Shown here piece by piece: positions 45,041-56,623 of a DNA stretch of 64,000 bases. Every line of letters begins with the position of its first letter. The first letter of the stretch is position 1. The notes beneath the pieces were generated by a model that made no database searches, was not told the DNA's origin, and saw only the letters and a list, made by a program, of their open reading frames with translations. The translations under genes were made by a program, and so were the position numbers. The DNA is taken from assembly GCF_963576675.1 (NCBI RefSeq), contig NC_088914.1, positions 19,819,001 through 19,883,000 of the forward strand. Direction: 5' to 3'. Source of the DNA: Euphorbia lathyris. Taxonomy: Eukaryota > Streptophyta > Magnoliopsida > Malpighiales > Euphorbiaceae.

Positions 45041-46184
45041 TTAAGTTACTGAATTAGAATTGTAATATACTTTTTATTTTAGAGAAAAGTAGAAAAATAA
45101 ATTACGTGCTTTAGTTGAGTTGCAAAGACAGTCCACGTGGTTTAAAGTTTTGCAAGCATTAGTTATATACTTTATGAAACTTGTAGCTAAAAAATCTCCA
45201 AATCAATTTTTCGGTTAAACAATACTTATGGTTTAGTTAATTTGCAAAGTCAGACATTATAGTTTGGGTAATTCAAATTCAGCGTTTTACTTGTTTCAAA
45301 TTGCTTTTTTTTTTTTTTTGGCAAATAATCAAGATAATAATTTTTATTATCTTTAATAGAATGAGTATGTTTGTAAACTGCACAAAACATTAAATCTCTA
45401 TTTATAAATTTTTAAATCAAACTACATGATTTTATACTTTTCTCTTTAAAAGTAAATAATTATAGATTAATTTCTAATTTTATCAAATTATGAATCTAAA
45501 GTCAATCGGTAATGCTTTTTCTAATATTTGGAAAACGACGAAGGATTTCAAAATAGAGGAGTGAATGTTGTATTTCAATAAGAAAGGGTCAAAGTTAAAG
45601 TTCTAAAAAGTTCACCATGTAAATTGAGATTCTAATAGAGATTCATATTTGCTTTATGGTGATCATACTTAAACTAAACTTCTACTCTATTTATTCTTTT
45701 ATTTTGCTTAAACTCCAAATTAACTTAAATGTTAGAGTATTTACCTTATTTTGTTTGGCTTTTGATGGAGCTAGTTGAAGATATCTAGTTTTAGACGTTC
45801 GATAATACGAATCGTAACGATATTAAAGGTTTTGATTGTAAGCCAACAAAGATAATACTCTTTTCTAACTAAATTAGAAGGAAATAATCCCACGAGGTAT
45901 GAACCTTAGCCTCTAATGCAAAAGAAAAATATGTTTGATCATAAAAAAAGGTTGTATTTTTTATTATAAAATATTAGGCTTTTATATCCCTTAAGCCTAG
46001 GGTAGAAAATACCTAATACCCCCATTGCATTACCAACTTCGCTTAAGACAATAAGGGTAAAGTATATATAAATAACTTAATGGTAAAGTAGAAAATAAGT
46101 CCAATGACAAGACAATATATGCAAAATGGTAAAACAATAAATAAGACATGTGCAGGAGTGGCATGAATTCAGAGAACTTGTTGG
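45041..46184. other. AT-rich spacer
   Basis: No gene. Words such as tttagttgagttgcaaag and gtttagttaatttgcaaag (45103-45260) suggest an old foldback element. Confidence 0.4.
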
Positions 46185-46450
46185 CAAAGTAAGCTCACAC
46201 GATGTGTGGCTTTAGGGACACATTATGTGAGCTGTAGTTTTAGCAGAAATAGAGTTGGCGAAGCACAGTTCACAAGACATGTTGAAATAGGGACACATCG
46301 CGTGAATTAATCCCAAACAAGCAGAAACTCTCCAAATTCTCACATGTCGTGTGGCTGGGGTCACACGCCATGTGGCTTTCTTTCCCCTATTTCTTGGATA
46401 GTGCAATTGTTCAAACGATATGTGGTTGTCCTCACACACCATGTGAGCCC
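46185..46450. repeat. Palindrome array based on TCACACGCCATGTG
   Basis: About eight variants (tcacacgatgtgtgg, acacattatgtgag, tcacatgtcgtgtggc, tcacacgccatgtggc, tcacacaccatgtgag). It lies just downstream, in minus-strand sense, of the integrase fragment, so it would be in the 3' region or LTR of that element. Confidence 0.75.
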
Positions 46451-46505
46451 TGCTTCAAGCTTTCCCCAGATTCATGATATTGATGCCCTCGTCATTCTCT
46501 CCTTC

Positions 46506-46971
46506 TCAAAAGGAGTTGAACCCCAATTCTATTATAGTGTACTCGAGAGGCGCATCCGACTTGTAAGGACTCAAGTCACGTACATTGAACGAGGGGAGAC
46601 GTCTTTCCTTAGCCAATTTAGAAGTTCTATATGGTAGGCATTGACATTGATTTTCTTGGTAACTTTGTACATACCATACTTCCTTTGGTTGAAGCTTGGT
46701 ACTTGGCTCACTTGCTAGGCGCTCCTTACTCAGATATACCATGACCTCGTCCCCCAACTTCAAAATGAACATCCCTCCGGTGCACATCAATATTGGCCTT
46801 CAAGTTTTGATTCCGCTCTTCAAGTGTCACCTTTACATCATCATGCATTTGTTGGTAATCAAGGGCTAGATTTTGAGTGGGAATACTAACCTTGTCCCCC
46901 TTCGGTATATGATGACATTTTACCCGAGCAAATTCTCGAGAGGCTAAAAAAAAGGCATAAGTGTACCCCAT
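46506..46971 (-). pseudogene. Ty3/gypsy integrase C-terminal fragment
   Basis: Two overlapping minus-strand frames give the C-terminal part of a gypsy integrase: HRRDVHFEVG, then LGDEVMVYLSKERLASEPST, ending FNVRDLSPYKSDAPLEYT. The VGDEVMVYL...KL pattern resembles chromovirus-type integrases more than E1's. A frame change falls at about 46740. Upstream domains are missing; LTR-like sequence abuts at about 46958. Confidence 0.7.
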
Positions 46972-47620
46972 CGTTAATTAAGTAATAAATCTGGTTACAT
47001 CCAGGTATTGAATCCACGAGATTTATACCCATAAGTATCAAACTACTCGATTTTACAACGTTATCTAGGCAATGGTTACTTTGGTTTGGTGTGTGGTAAC
47101 TATTATGAACTACTCATAAGTTATATGTGAGACATATTTTAGCGTACAAGCCTTTATAGGATGATACAGATTGCGTTAAGTTACAACACGTAATAAACAA
47201 TATTTCAGATTATACACAAGTAATATATTACTCTTGCAAAGACGATTACGAATAAACTAACCAACTATTTTAAGTACTTTAGATCGTGGTTCCTTTTTAA
47301 GGCGATGCTAACTCTTTAAAAACTAGAGCCCGTAAGTGTCATGGCTTGTCAATTCCTACAATTTCCAGATTGCCAATCCCGATGAGGCAACATCTATATG
47401 AATCCTAATGGATTTTGGAGTTTGTAATCAACCTACATAATAATCAATTATGAAAATCAAACAAGGAATAAATATTAACAAGTATAATGGAAATGGAAAT
47501 GAAAATCATAAATTATATATTAAAACTATGAAAAGAGTTAAAGAGGAATACAACTGAATGTAGCACCTATAAATAGTGCAAACTAGTTAACAAGGTAAAT
47601 GGAAAGAAAATTTAGCCCTT
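46958..47620 (-). repeat. LTR remnant related to the E3 LTR end
   Basis: aagtgtaccccatcgttaat and aagtaataaatctggttac resemble the reverse complement of the E3 LTR end (gataacgacggggtacactt). Similarity decays after about 150 bp. No ends are preserved. Confidence 0.45.
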
Positions 47621-47624
47621 AGAA

Positions 47625-48182
47625 CTAGATAACCAGACTCAAAGTCGTCGCTTCAGATTCGGAGGTGGAACTTTCGAGCTTGGAGAAAGAGGATAGAACC
47701 ATAACTTCGTCAGGAGGATGGAAGAATTTTGCTAGAACCAAGCTCTCAAGTGTAAAATCAACGCACATGTGCCACTTACCATTAGCCTTTTTCAGTAGCA
47801 CACCATTAGCTATCCATTTTGCATATATAACTTCCTTAATGTGATGACAGTCTAACAGCTTCTTGACTTCAGCCTTAATGATCTTCTGCTTTTCAATCCC
47901 ATGATTTCGCAACTTCTGGATTACCAAAGTAGCATCCAGATTGACATTTATAGAATGCATCATGAGATCAGGAGACACTCACGTGACATCGGCATGAGAC
48001 CAAGCAAAGGCACTCACTTTTGTTTTCAAAGTTTCTATGGTATCTGCCTTTGGTTGGACTAGGATTTCTGTAGCAATCTGGATAGATTTCCCTTCAACCA
48101 ACCATATTGTCTCCAAGGCACCCATTGGCTCTGATCTTTCGCTTTCTGCTTCCACAATATCTTGCAATGGCTTCATATTCAA
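47625..48182 (-). pseudogene. E4 pol: protease-RT spacer and start of RT
   Basis: Tat-like pol: an acidic spacer ending KVSAFAWSHADVT, then after a stop MMHSINVNLDATLVIQKLRN, IIKAEVKKLLDCHHIKEV and ANGKWHMCVDFT, the start of RT finger motifs. RT is cut off just after VDFT, where unrelated sequence begins (about 47757), so palm motifs are absent. The spacer and RT parts are in the same frame, separated by a stop at 47979-47981. Confidence 0.75.
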
Positions 48183-48284
48183 TTATGCAATATATGTTTC
48201 TTGAGCCACCACTTGATTTCCTTGAGCCACCATCATACCTCATTTCGTTGGTATTTTCCATGTGAAGTGATGTATAGATAATGC

Positions 48285-48578
48285 TCATGCGGACTCAGAC
48301 AAAAGTGGACATCCAATAATAGCATTATAAGATAAAACAAAGTCAATTACCAAGAACTCAATCATAGTATGCCACTTAATAGGACTGTCCCTGATGGAAA
48401 CCTTCATTTGTGTACTACATAGTAGAGGTACTGAATGTCCCGATATCCCTACTAAAGGCGAGAAAGTTGTAATCAGCTTTTCCAGGTTAAGATGTAAGGC
48501 TTCATATGTTTTACAAGTGATAATATTTACTGAGCTTCCAGTGTCAATGAAAACCTTGCGAACCATATACTCCTCCAA
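48285..48578 (-). pseudogene. E4 protease
   Basis: Aspartic protease with catalytic DTG in KVFIDTGSSVNIITCKTYEA, the flap-side PLVGISGHSVPLL, and LSYNAIIGCPLL for the second conserved motif. It is in the same frame as the downstream pol part with a stop between them. Confidence 0.78.
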
Positions 48579-48668
48579 TAAGATCTTAATAACTAAGGCA
48601 TCGTTATGTGCCTGTCGTAAAAAAACTACCGAAAGAAAACTCAGATATCCTTTGTTGATCCCTATGCA

Positions 48669-50220
48669 TCATGCACCTTTTGATGGACAATCTTCCTTCG
48701 ACCCTCTAGCTATTACATTGATAACTCCCATAGGAGCCCTTTCAATATGTTGTTTGTCCTTAGATTCTCTAGGTTTGATGGCATTTTTTAAGAATTTATC
48801 TAATTTTTCTACTTCGGCCATTTTGTTTAATTCGACTGCCAATTGCCTACAATCTTCTGTGTCATGACCTTCACTCCTATGGAATTCATGATATAATCCA
48901 TTATGCCTTCGACCTGATGCCTTCATCTTGGGAGGATACTGAATGTGGTGTCTGTTAGACTCCACCCAATAAAGAATCTCCTTTCGAGGAGTGTTCAAGG
49001 GGGCATAATTTCGATCTATGTTGTATTTAGATTGTTTATGCTCATCCTTACTCTTGTCGTGTTTGGATTCCTTCGGTTGATGCGCCAAACTTAACCTTTC
49101 TTTTAGCAATATGTTCAATCTATGGCATCCCACTATACAAAGTCTCTAGCTCTTCTCATAAACTCAGGGAATGTCTTTAGGCGCCTTGTAGTTAATTCAT
49201 TACAGAGATCTTTACTTGAGCAATTGCTTGTCATGGCTTCAACAACGCCATCAACATTCAGGTGTTTGATCTGGATGGCCATTCGTTGGAACCGTTCCAC
49301 CCATTCCTTTTTAGCGACTCACTAGGCTCATGTACCATATAGTTTAAATCTTACATTGTTTTTCTCTTTGGAATAGAAGTGATGAAGTGACCTGCAAATT
49401 CTTTTAACATCTGCTTGAAAGACTTGATTGATCCAGGAAGAAGCTGGCCGTACTAGTAGGCGGCTAAATATATTAAAGTTGTTAAAAAAAGGCGAAACAT
49501 AAGAGCATCCATTATATTGGTATTTTGAACAGCTTTAAGAAAATTCTTCATATGGAGGGTATGATCAGTCATAATACAGTTGTAATCTTTAAAGAGAGGA
49601 TACTTGAATCCTCTTGGCATAGGCTAGTTCCTTATTTCATCACTTAGAGGAGTAACCACATCTGTAGTTTCTGGCATCCTAGATTACAACCCTTCTTCTT
49701 TCATAGCATGACGAAGTTCCTTCCTAATGAGGTTATAAACCTCCTCTTTCAAAGAATGCTCCTCCTCCTTCGGCTTTGGCTACTGCCTTCGGTTTCTTTG
49801 ATCGAGAGATCTAGAAACTTCGAGGCTCTTCTTGTGTGCTTCATAACGATGAATCAAGGATTCAGTGGAATCATGGCGAATGCCTCGATGATGCTTTAAG
49901 GATCTGGATCCTTTAGGCTTGGGAACTTTTTTGACAGGTGAAGGCGAGCGATAACGTCTTTGGTATGGAGGACTAGCAAGTTTCTCCTTGGATCTCCCTC
50001 AGATTACTTCTGGTTGAGACTCTTCAAAAAATCCTCTTTTCCTAGGATATGTTCGGACATCGTGATCTCCTGTTGAACAAGTCATTGAACTGTTTCTATC
50101 TCCATACCTACCAGATTTTCCTACCTCCTTCAGCTCTATCTGCATTACCTTCATCTGTGTTGCATGCTCCATCCTAAGGACATTCATGGATTCTTGAACA
50201 AATCCAATGTTTTATATTAA
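48669..50220 (-). pseudogene. E4 gag (decayed)
   Basis: The C-terminal gag has the knuckle-like GLYHEFHRSEGHDTEDCRQL followed by ELNKMAEVEKLDKFLKN, the Tat-type signature. Upstream (49134-50220) only fragments remain in several frames. The gag region is cut at 50313 by insertion of E3, and its 5' leader resumes at 56624. Confidence 0.7.
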
Positions 50221-50308
50221 TTACTTCGTTAGGCCATCCATAAACCTGCATTGCTTGTGGTCTAATGACCCCAAACAATCGTCTATCCTTTGATCTAGAG
50301 CTGGATAG

Positions 50309-50313
50309 ATGTG
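50309..50313. repeat. E3 target-site duplication, left copy
   Basis: ATGTG directly before the E3 TGATAGG; matches 56619-56623. Confidence 0.95.
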
Positions 50314-50712
50314 TGATAGGGGTCAAAAACCCCTATCTTTGGGTACGGTTTTAGGACGGGTTTTAGCATTATTTAGTTAATAAGCGAGCATTTCTCGCAT
50401 TTAAATGCTTTTGTGTGAGTTAGTTAGGAATTGGAAACGTTTTATTTATTTTTCGTTGTTTAGGCTCGTTTTATGACCAATTTAGGCAATTACGGCCAAA
50501 ATAGCATGCATAGTATAATTCCGTTATCTTTTGAAGCTAATTGGTCCATCAAAAGTCGCACCAAACGAAGCGTTTGCTCAAAATAAGCGATTGGTGGGTC
50601 AATTTAGCCTTTGGGCTAATGTTATCTGGAGTTTCTGTACATGCGCAGGTATAAGTTCGGACGAAAAAGGCATCGACGGCAGTCGGCAAGCACGTGGGGG
50701 CATACCGGGCAA

Positions 50713-50918
50713 GAATGCTCGACGAGCGGGCCTCCGTAGGCCATGCCTGCTCACCGAGCAAGCCATGCCTGCTCACCGAGCAGGCCACTAGAGTCCTGCT
50801 CGGGCGAGTAGGATGCCTGCTCGCCGAGCAGGCCGCCAGAGGCCTGCTCGCCGAGCAGGGTGCTGCTCGCCGCGAGTAGCGCCTGCTCGCCGAGCAGCTC
50901 GCCCTGCTCGGCGAGCAG
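50713..50918. repeat. CCTGCTCGCCGAGCAGG array, 5' LTR of E3
   Basis: About eight variants of CCTGCTCGCCGAGCAGG (arms CTGCTCG/CGAGCAG), spaced by ccatg or ccgccagagg-like words. The 3' LTR has about half as many. Confidence 0.9.
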
Positions 50919-51035
50919 ACCTGCGGGAATTGGTCAAAAAGACCAATTCCACCCCCACGATGCCACGACGGACCCCACGATTTCCTACCTGCATAAGGAC
51001 ACGAAAATAGGTCAAAAAGAGGGCCGAGCCACGCC

Positions 51036-51043
51036 TATAAATA
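51036..51043 (+). promoter_or_regulatory. E3 TATA box
   Basis: TATAAATA in cgcctataaatagag, 118 bp after the palindrome array; 3' LTR equivalent at 55654-55661. Confidence 0.7.
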
Positions 51044-51998
51044 GAGTTTTTCCAATGTAAATTAGTATCTTTTATCTTTGTAATTTTCTTAGCTTTTCAT
51101 CTTGAGAAATCTTCTCCACCTCCTCCATATCCTTCAAACCTCCATTGAAGACACCTCCGAAGCTCCGTTCACCGCTCAAGCTCCATCCTTAAGTCCTAGG
51201 AAGACGCCTGCATTGGTAGACAGGTTCCTTGAAAGGGATTTTTCTTCTTTTATATTCTGTCTAGCCTCTGATACATGTTATGAATCCTAGGCTCATTGTA
51301 TCTTCGTGACAATATTTTCATCTTTGATATATATTAAAGTTTTTGTTCATTCAATTGTTTTAATGCTTTAATCTTTGTCTTACGCTTTGTCTGATTGGTT
51401 TAACTCATTCGATAATCCCAAAATCAAGTTGGCACATATTGCGAGCTGAATCTGACCTAGTCAGTGCCTATAGGATTGACGACCCTATAGAAGATTAAGC
51501 CCAAATTGCTGAGCCTTAGAGCTAGTTTCGGCCTTACAAGGGAATCACGAACTAGGGACTTTAGGAGGATAGGTCGGGTTAATCGCCTCGGACACAAGTG
51601 ACTTATGTTTTAATTCAATTGCTTAAACAATCTATTTTCATTATCATTGTATCCCTTCATGTTCCTTCGGATAATTGCATTGGTAAAAGATCACTTAGGA
51701 GTAGTCTAACTTAATTAGGGGTAGAGTAACTTAATTAGGCGTAGAATAGCTGTTAGAATTAGATAACTTAGTTAGGATTAGTATAATTCAACCTAGGAGT
51801 AGATTAACTTAATCAAACAAACTCAAAACCCCCTAAGCCTAGATAACTCCTGAAACCAAGTAGCTCGATACTTGCAGAAATAAATCCTGTGGACGATAAC
51901 CTGGACTTAACCAGAAATTTATTACTTGATAACGACGGGGTACACTTATCCCTTTAGTGAGTCTTCATCCCAACTTAGGTGAAGGCGCATCAAGTTTT

Positions 51999-52016
51999 TG
52001 GCACCGTTGCCGGGGA
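51999..52016 (+). promoter_or_regulatory. E3 primer binding site
   Basis: TGGCACCGTTGCCGGGGA, six bases after the LTR. It differs by one base from the tRNA-Asp-type PBS TGGCGCCGTTGCCGGGGA common in Athila elements. Confidence 0.85.
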
Positions 52017-52254
52017 TTTATTTCTTCTGCAATATCGAACCAAAGGTCGATTTGTTAGTTTAGGCATTCATTGTGAATATCTTTGTTTATATCATTCATA
52101 CTTGCCTATAGCTTATACTTGTCTATATATATACTTGTTTATATCATACGTGCTTATATTCGACTATAACTTATACTTGTATATACAAATACTTGTTGAT
52201 ATACTATTACTTAAATTCTGTAACATTACTTGTAAAATCGTTCTTCCAACAACT
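52017..52254 (+). other. E3 5' leader
   Basis: Leader with repeated cttatacttg and tatatact words. Open in the gag frame but without a credible start before 52255. Confidence 0.5.
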
Positions 52255-53508
52255 ATGGACAACAGAGCGTCAAATCCGTCCATGAACGATCTCAACACAA
52301 AAATGGATTTCCTTGTGGCTTCATACAGCCGTAATAACCAACCAAGGACACCATTTTGCGAGAGATGCGGCCAGAATCACCCCGGTAGGGTATGCCACAT
52401 CAACTATTACGTACCTAGAGGTGAGAATGTAAGTTACTTGGGTAATCATCAAAGGTATAATTCTGAACCCCCAACTTACAACTATTACGATCAGGAGCAT
52501 ACACGATATCCACCGGCGCCCTACATGGCACCCGTGGATACCTTTCCATGTTCCCATTCTAACTCTGATTTTTATGACAGGAAAACAGAGTGCTCAGAAG
52601 GAATAATGACCCTCTTAAGAGAGATATCCGTCCGACTGGCAGCCAATGAGGAGGCATGCAGGACCCTGAGCAACCAGCTTGCCGCAATCAGACAAGAAGA
52701 AAGGGAGTGCCTAGAGGCGTTCCTCTTACAAGAGGAGGCAATTCAAGCCATCGCCCTAAGGAGCGGCAAAGAAGTGGACACACTCGTGGCACCTCCATCG
52801 CAAACACATCTGTCACCTCAGGTAAGTAGGGAACCGGAAGTGGTAAGCAACCCCGGTCCCGCATCTGAAACTCCAGCTCCTGAAGTAGCTGTAGAAAAAG
52901 TAGTTAGGCCTTATGCACCAAAACTGCCATTTCCTTAGAAACAGAAAAAGGCCAACCTAGATAAGAAATTTGCTCGGTTTTCGGAAATCCTTAGTAGACT
53001 AGAAATCAATATTCCATTAATGGAAGCATTAGAGGAAATGCCGAACTATGCAAAATTTCTTAAAGATATGTTGTCGAAAAAGAAAAAGTTTGGGGAAAAT
53101 GAGATAGTGGCTTTAATAGAACAATGCTCAGCCATAATCACCCATAAATTACCCCCCAAGCTTAAAGATCAAGGGAGCTTTACCATCCCGTGTAGGATAG
53201 GCAACATGCACATAGATAGGGCATTATGCGATTTAGGAGCAAGTATTAATCTTATGCCTTTATCAATTTTCAGGAAATTGGGACTCGGAGAGCCTAAACC
53301 AACAAACATGACACTGCAGCTAGCGGATAGGTCGATCGCACGGCCTAGAGGCATAGTTGAAGATGTATTGGTAAAGGTGGACAAACTGATCTTCCCGGTC
53401 GATTTTGTGGTCCTCGACATGGAAGAAGATGACTCCGTCCCCATTCTTCTTGGGAAACCTCCTCGCACTTCGGGTGTCCAAATCCTCCGTCTTCAAGATG
53501 ATCAGTAA
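52255..53508 (+). pseudogene. E3 gag C-terminus and protease
   Basis: Best start ATG at 52255 (MDNRASNPSMNDLNTKMDFL). It begins where the usual Athila gag would already be past its capsid domain: FCERCGQNHPGRVCHINYY is a cysteine-rich segment, followed by a coiled-coil (LAANEEACRTLSNQLAAIRQ) and an acidic/proline linker. One in-frame TAG at 52936-52938 interrupts PFP/KQKK. The same frame resumes with LPNYAKFLKDMLS-type residues and the protease: ALCDLGASINLMPLSIFRKL (D-L-G, an Athila-type active site), LQLADRSIARPRGIVEDVLV and VPILLGKP. After GKP the sequence no longer resembles pol, marking the deletion. Confidence 0.82.
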
Positions 53509-55018
53509 GTTGTCTTCTCCACCCTGACTTTTTACACTCGTACTTTATGATTTGTGATGCAATGTTGGAACTTATTGCATATTTTTAGTGTGAGGAGGAG
53601 GGGTAGACAAACTTACAAAAATTGTATAATTTTTAAAATTTTTGTTGCGTCGTGTCTAGTTTAGTTCAGCGTTTTCGGGTTTTATTTATGTTTTCTCATG
53701 TTTAGGATCTAAAATCGTGAACCTCCTTCGAATCTAAACTTCGTTATTTGTCCTTGAGGGCTGAGAACCGAATCTCAGATTGTATGACAACTAGTTTAGG
53801 TGTAGGACACAATCCTTGTATCTGTAAAAGCATGAGCTAAAGTTTGCATTTAGACCCTACTTTTGAAGAAATGCTAAAATCATTACTTAGGTAGATAACT
53901 TAAGAATTGAAGGCATGTGATATTAAACTTGAGTTTGGGGAGAACTAGTAAACACAAAATTGAAACCCAAAGAATTGTGAGTTGAATTTGAGCCTAAGAG
54001 CGAACATCAAAAAGCTCTTTTTCTTGACATTTTTGTGTGAATGCTTTGGCTTGTGGAAGATTACAGATTTTGCACCTAATACTGTGTTGAACCTACATGC
54101 AATGATTTGAGATGATAAACGACGAATCAGCCTCATTAGAATTAACCCTTTTCTTTACCTTATTTTCTCTTTTTCATCCACTCTAGGAAGCCCATTTGAG
54201 CCTGTATTTTTGTAGTTTATAGATTTTTCTTTCGTTCTAACCCAGTTTTTGCAAGCCATCACTTGGCTTGTTACTTAACCCAAAGTTTTTGCAAAGCTCA
54301 CATCGAGTCTTTGTCGTTTCTAGCGCTTTATATTTGTTTATGGCATCAAAGTAGCAAGCCAAAAGGCTAAGAAGTGAATGAGCATTACTATCCAAAAGGA
54401 AAAGAAAAACAGAAAAAGAAAAGAAAAGAAAAGAGACGAACAAAAAGGGGAGAACTTCGTTCCCCAGTTCTTAAAATCAAAACGTCTCAAAGAAAATTTT
54501 TATGAATAAAAAGCTCAGTCACTTCATATTTGCTAAAGCCATTTGAACTTTGTTTTTCTAGCGCTAGAACTATTAACCCTTGTTGTACCTTTAACCCTCT
54601 AACCACATTACAACCCAAATTCGAGGCTGTTTTTGATATCATCGGAGTCATATAGCATAGTAGAGGAACTCGGATGAACGTGCAAAATCAACGTAATCCT
54701 AAGCAAGAACATAAGCCGAGAGTAAACACTTTAGCCACCAAAATTGTGTGAATTGAGTGAACTACCTATGGTGAGGTGTTTTACTTAGCGATCCCCTCAA
54801 GCTCGTTTAATTGAACATGTGTCCTTTTGCTTAAAACTATGACCTATGATAATTGAAATGCGGCTTTTGGATATCGTGTCTCTACTCTGTATTTCCGAAT
54901 GAATGTGATTACAGATGCTCGAAATTGTGTCAAGCACCTAGTCAAACCGGGAGGTTTTCTAGCTTGCTTGTGATTGCGGGTTTAGTTTTTTTAGTTTACT
55001 TGGGGACAAGTAAAGTTT
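53509..55018 (+). other. E3 3' region
   Basis: No pol. AT-rich with aaaagaaaagaaaagaaaag near 54415, and several frames without a domain. It resembles the long non-coding 3' part of Athila elements. Confidence 0.55.
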
Positions 55019-55034
55019 TAAGTGCGAGGAGGTT
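55019..55034 (+). promoter_or_regulatory. E3 polypurine tract
   Basis: aagtgcgaggaggttt-like purine run immediately before the 3' LTR TGATAGG. Confidence 0.7.
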
Positions 55035-56618
55035 TGATAGGGGTCAAAAACCCCTATCTTTGGGTACGGTTTTAGGACGGGTTTTAGCATTATTTAGTTA
55101 ATAAGCGAGCATTTCTCACATTTAAATGCTTTTGTGTGAGTTAGTTAGGAATTGGAAACGTTTTATTTATTTTTCGTTGTTTAGGCTCGTTTTATGACCA
55201 ATTTCGGCAATTACGGCCAAAATAGCATGCATAGTATAATTCCATTATCTTTTGAAGCTAATTGGTACGTCAAAACTCGCACCAAACGAAGCGTTTGCTC
55301 AAAATAAGCGATTGGCGGGTCAATTTAGCCTTTGGGCTAATGTTATCTGGAGTTTCTGTACATGCGCAGGTATAAGTTCGGACGAAAAAGGCATCGACGG
55401 CAGTCGGCAAGCACGCGGGGGCATACCGAGCTAGAATGCTCGACGAGCGGGCCTCCGTAGGCCATGCCTGCTCGCCGAGCAGGCCCCTAGAGGCCTACTC
55501 GCCGAGCAGGCCACCAGAGGCCTGCTCGGCGAGCAGACCTGCGGGAATTGGTCAAAAAGACCAATTCCGCCCCCACGATGCCACGAAGGACCCCACGACT
55601 TCCTACCTGCATAAGGACACGAAAATATGTCAAAAAGAGGGCCGAGCCACGCCTATAAATAGAGTTTTTCCAATGTAAATTAGTATCTTTTATCTTTGTA
55701 ATTTTCTTAGCTTTTCATCTTGAGAAATCCTCTCCACCTCCTCCATATCCTTCAAACCTCCATTGAAGACACCTCCGAAGCTCCGTTCACCGAGGATTGC
55801 TCAAGCTCCATCCTTAAGTCCTAGGAAGACGCCTGCATTGGTAGACAGGTTCCCTGAAAGGGATTTTTCTTCTTTTATATTCTGTCTAGCCTCTGATACA
55901 TGTTATGAATCCTAGGCTCATTGTATCTTCGTGACAATATTTTCATCTTTGATATATATTATAGTTTTTGTTCATTCAATTGTTTTAATGCTTTAATCTT
56001 TGTCTTACGCTTTGTCTGATTGGTTTAACTCATTCGATAATCCCAAAATCAAGTTGGCATATATTGCGAGCTGAATCTGACCTAGTCAGTGCCTATAGGA
56101 TTGACGACCCTATAGAAGATTAAGCCCAAATTGCTGAGCCTTAGAGCTAGTTTCAGCCTTACAAGGGAATCACGAACTAGGGACTTTAGGAGGATAGGTC
56201 GGGTTAATCGCCTCGGACACAAGTGACTTATGTTTTAATTCAATTGCTTAAACAATCTATTTTCATTATCATCGTATCCCTTCATGTTCCTTCAGATAAT
56301 TGCATTGGTAAAAGATCACTTAGGAGTAGTCTAACTTAATTAGGGGTAGAGTAACTTAATTAGGCGTAGAATAGCTTAGTTAGAATCAGATAACTTAGTT
56401 AGGATTAGTATAATTCAACCTAGGAGTAGATTAACTTAATTAAACAAACTCAAAACCCCCTAAGCCTAGATAACTCCTGAAACCAAGTAGCTCGATACTT
56501 GCAGAAATAAATCCTGTGGACGATAACCTGGACTTTACCAGAAATTTATTACTTGATAACGACGGGGTACACTTATCCCTTAGTGAGTCTTCATCCCAAC
56601 TTAGGTGAAGGCGCATCA
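55035..56618 (+). repeat. E3 3' LTR
   Basis: 1584 bp, TGATAGG to GCGCATCA. It has about half of the palindrome units of the 5' LTR, at 55433-55535. Other differences are rare single bases plus one 8-base insertion near 55794. Confidence 0.95.
55433..55535. repeat. CCTGCTCGCCGAGCAGG array, 3' LTR of E3
   Basis: About four units, the last (cctgctcggcgagcagacc) matching the last unit of the 5' LTR, so loss or gain affected the interior of the array. Confidence 0.9.
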
Positions 56619-56623
56619 ATGTG
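56619..56623. repeat. E3 target-site duplication, right copy
   Basis: ATGTG directly after the E3 CA; matches 50309-50313. Confidence 0.95.

Larger units (their letters stand above)
50314..51992 (+). repeat. E3 5' LTR
   Basis: TGATAGGGGTC to GCGCATCA, 1679 bp, TATA at 51036-51043. It contains an expanded palindrome array (50713-50918) that accounts for nearly all of the length difference from the 3' LTR. Confidence 0.95.
50314..56618 (+). mobile_element. E3: internally deleted Athila-like LTR retrotransposon
   Basis: A 6305-bp plus-strand element with ATGTG target duplications, LTRs of 1679 and 1584 bp, PBS 51999-52016, one coding region with the gag tail and protease (52255-53508), a 1.5-kb 3' region and a purine tract before the 3' LTR. 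RT, RNase H and integrase are absent, and the usual gag N-terminus is missing. LTRs are very similar outside one palindrome array, so insertion is recent. It would need enzymes from a complete relative. Confidence 0.93.

Noticed and set aside
48394..48867. Plus-strand frame of 157 residues
   Set aside because: Antisense of the E4 gag-protease region, which has clear motifs on the minus strand.
50531..51060. Arg/Ala/Pro-rich open frames over the E3 palindrome array
   Set aside because: Low-complexity translation of CTGCTCGCCGAGCAG on both strands, inside an LTR.
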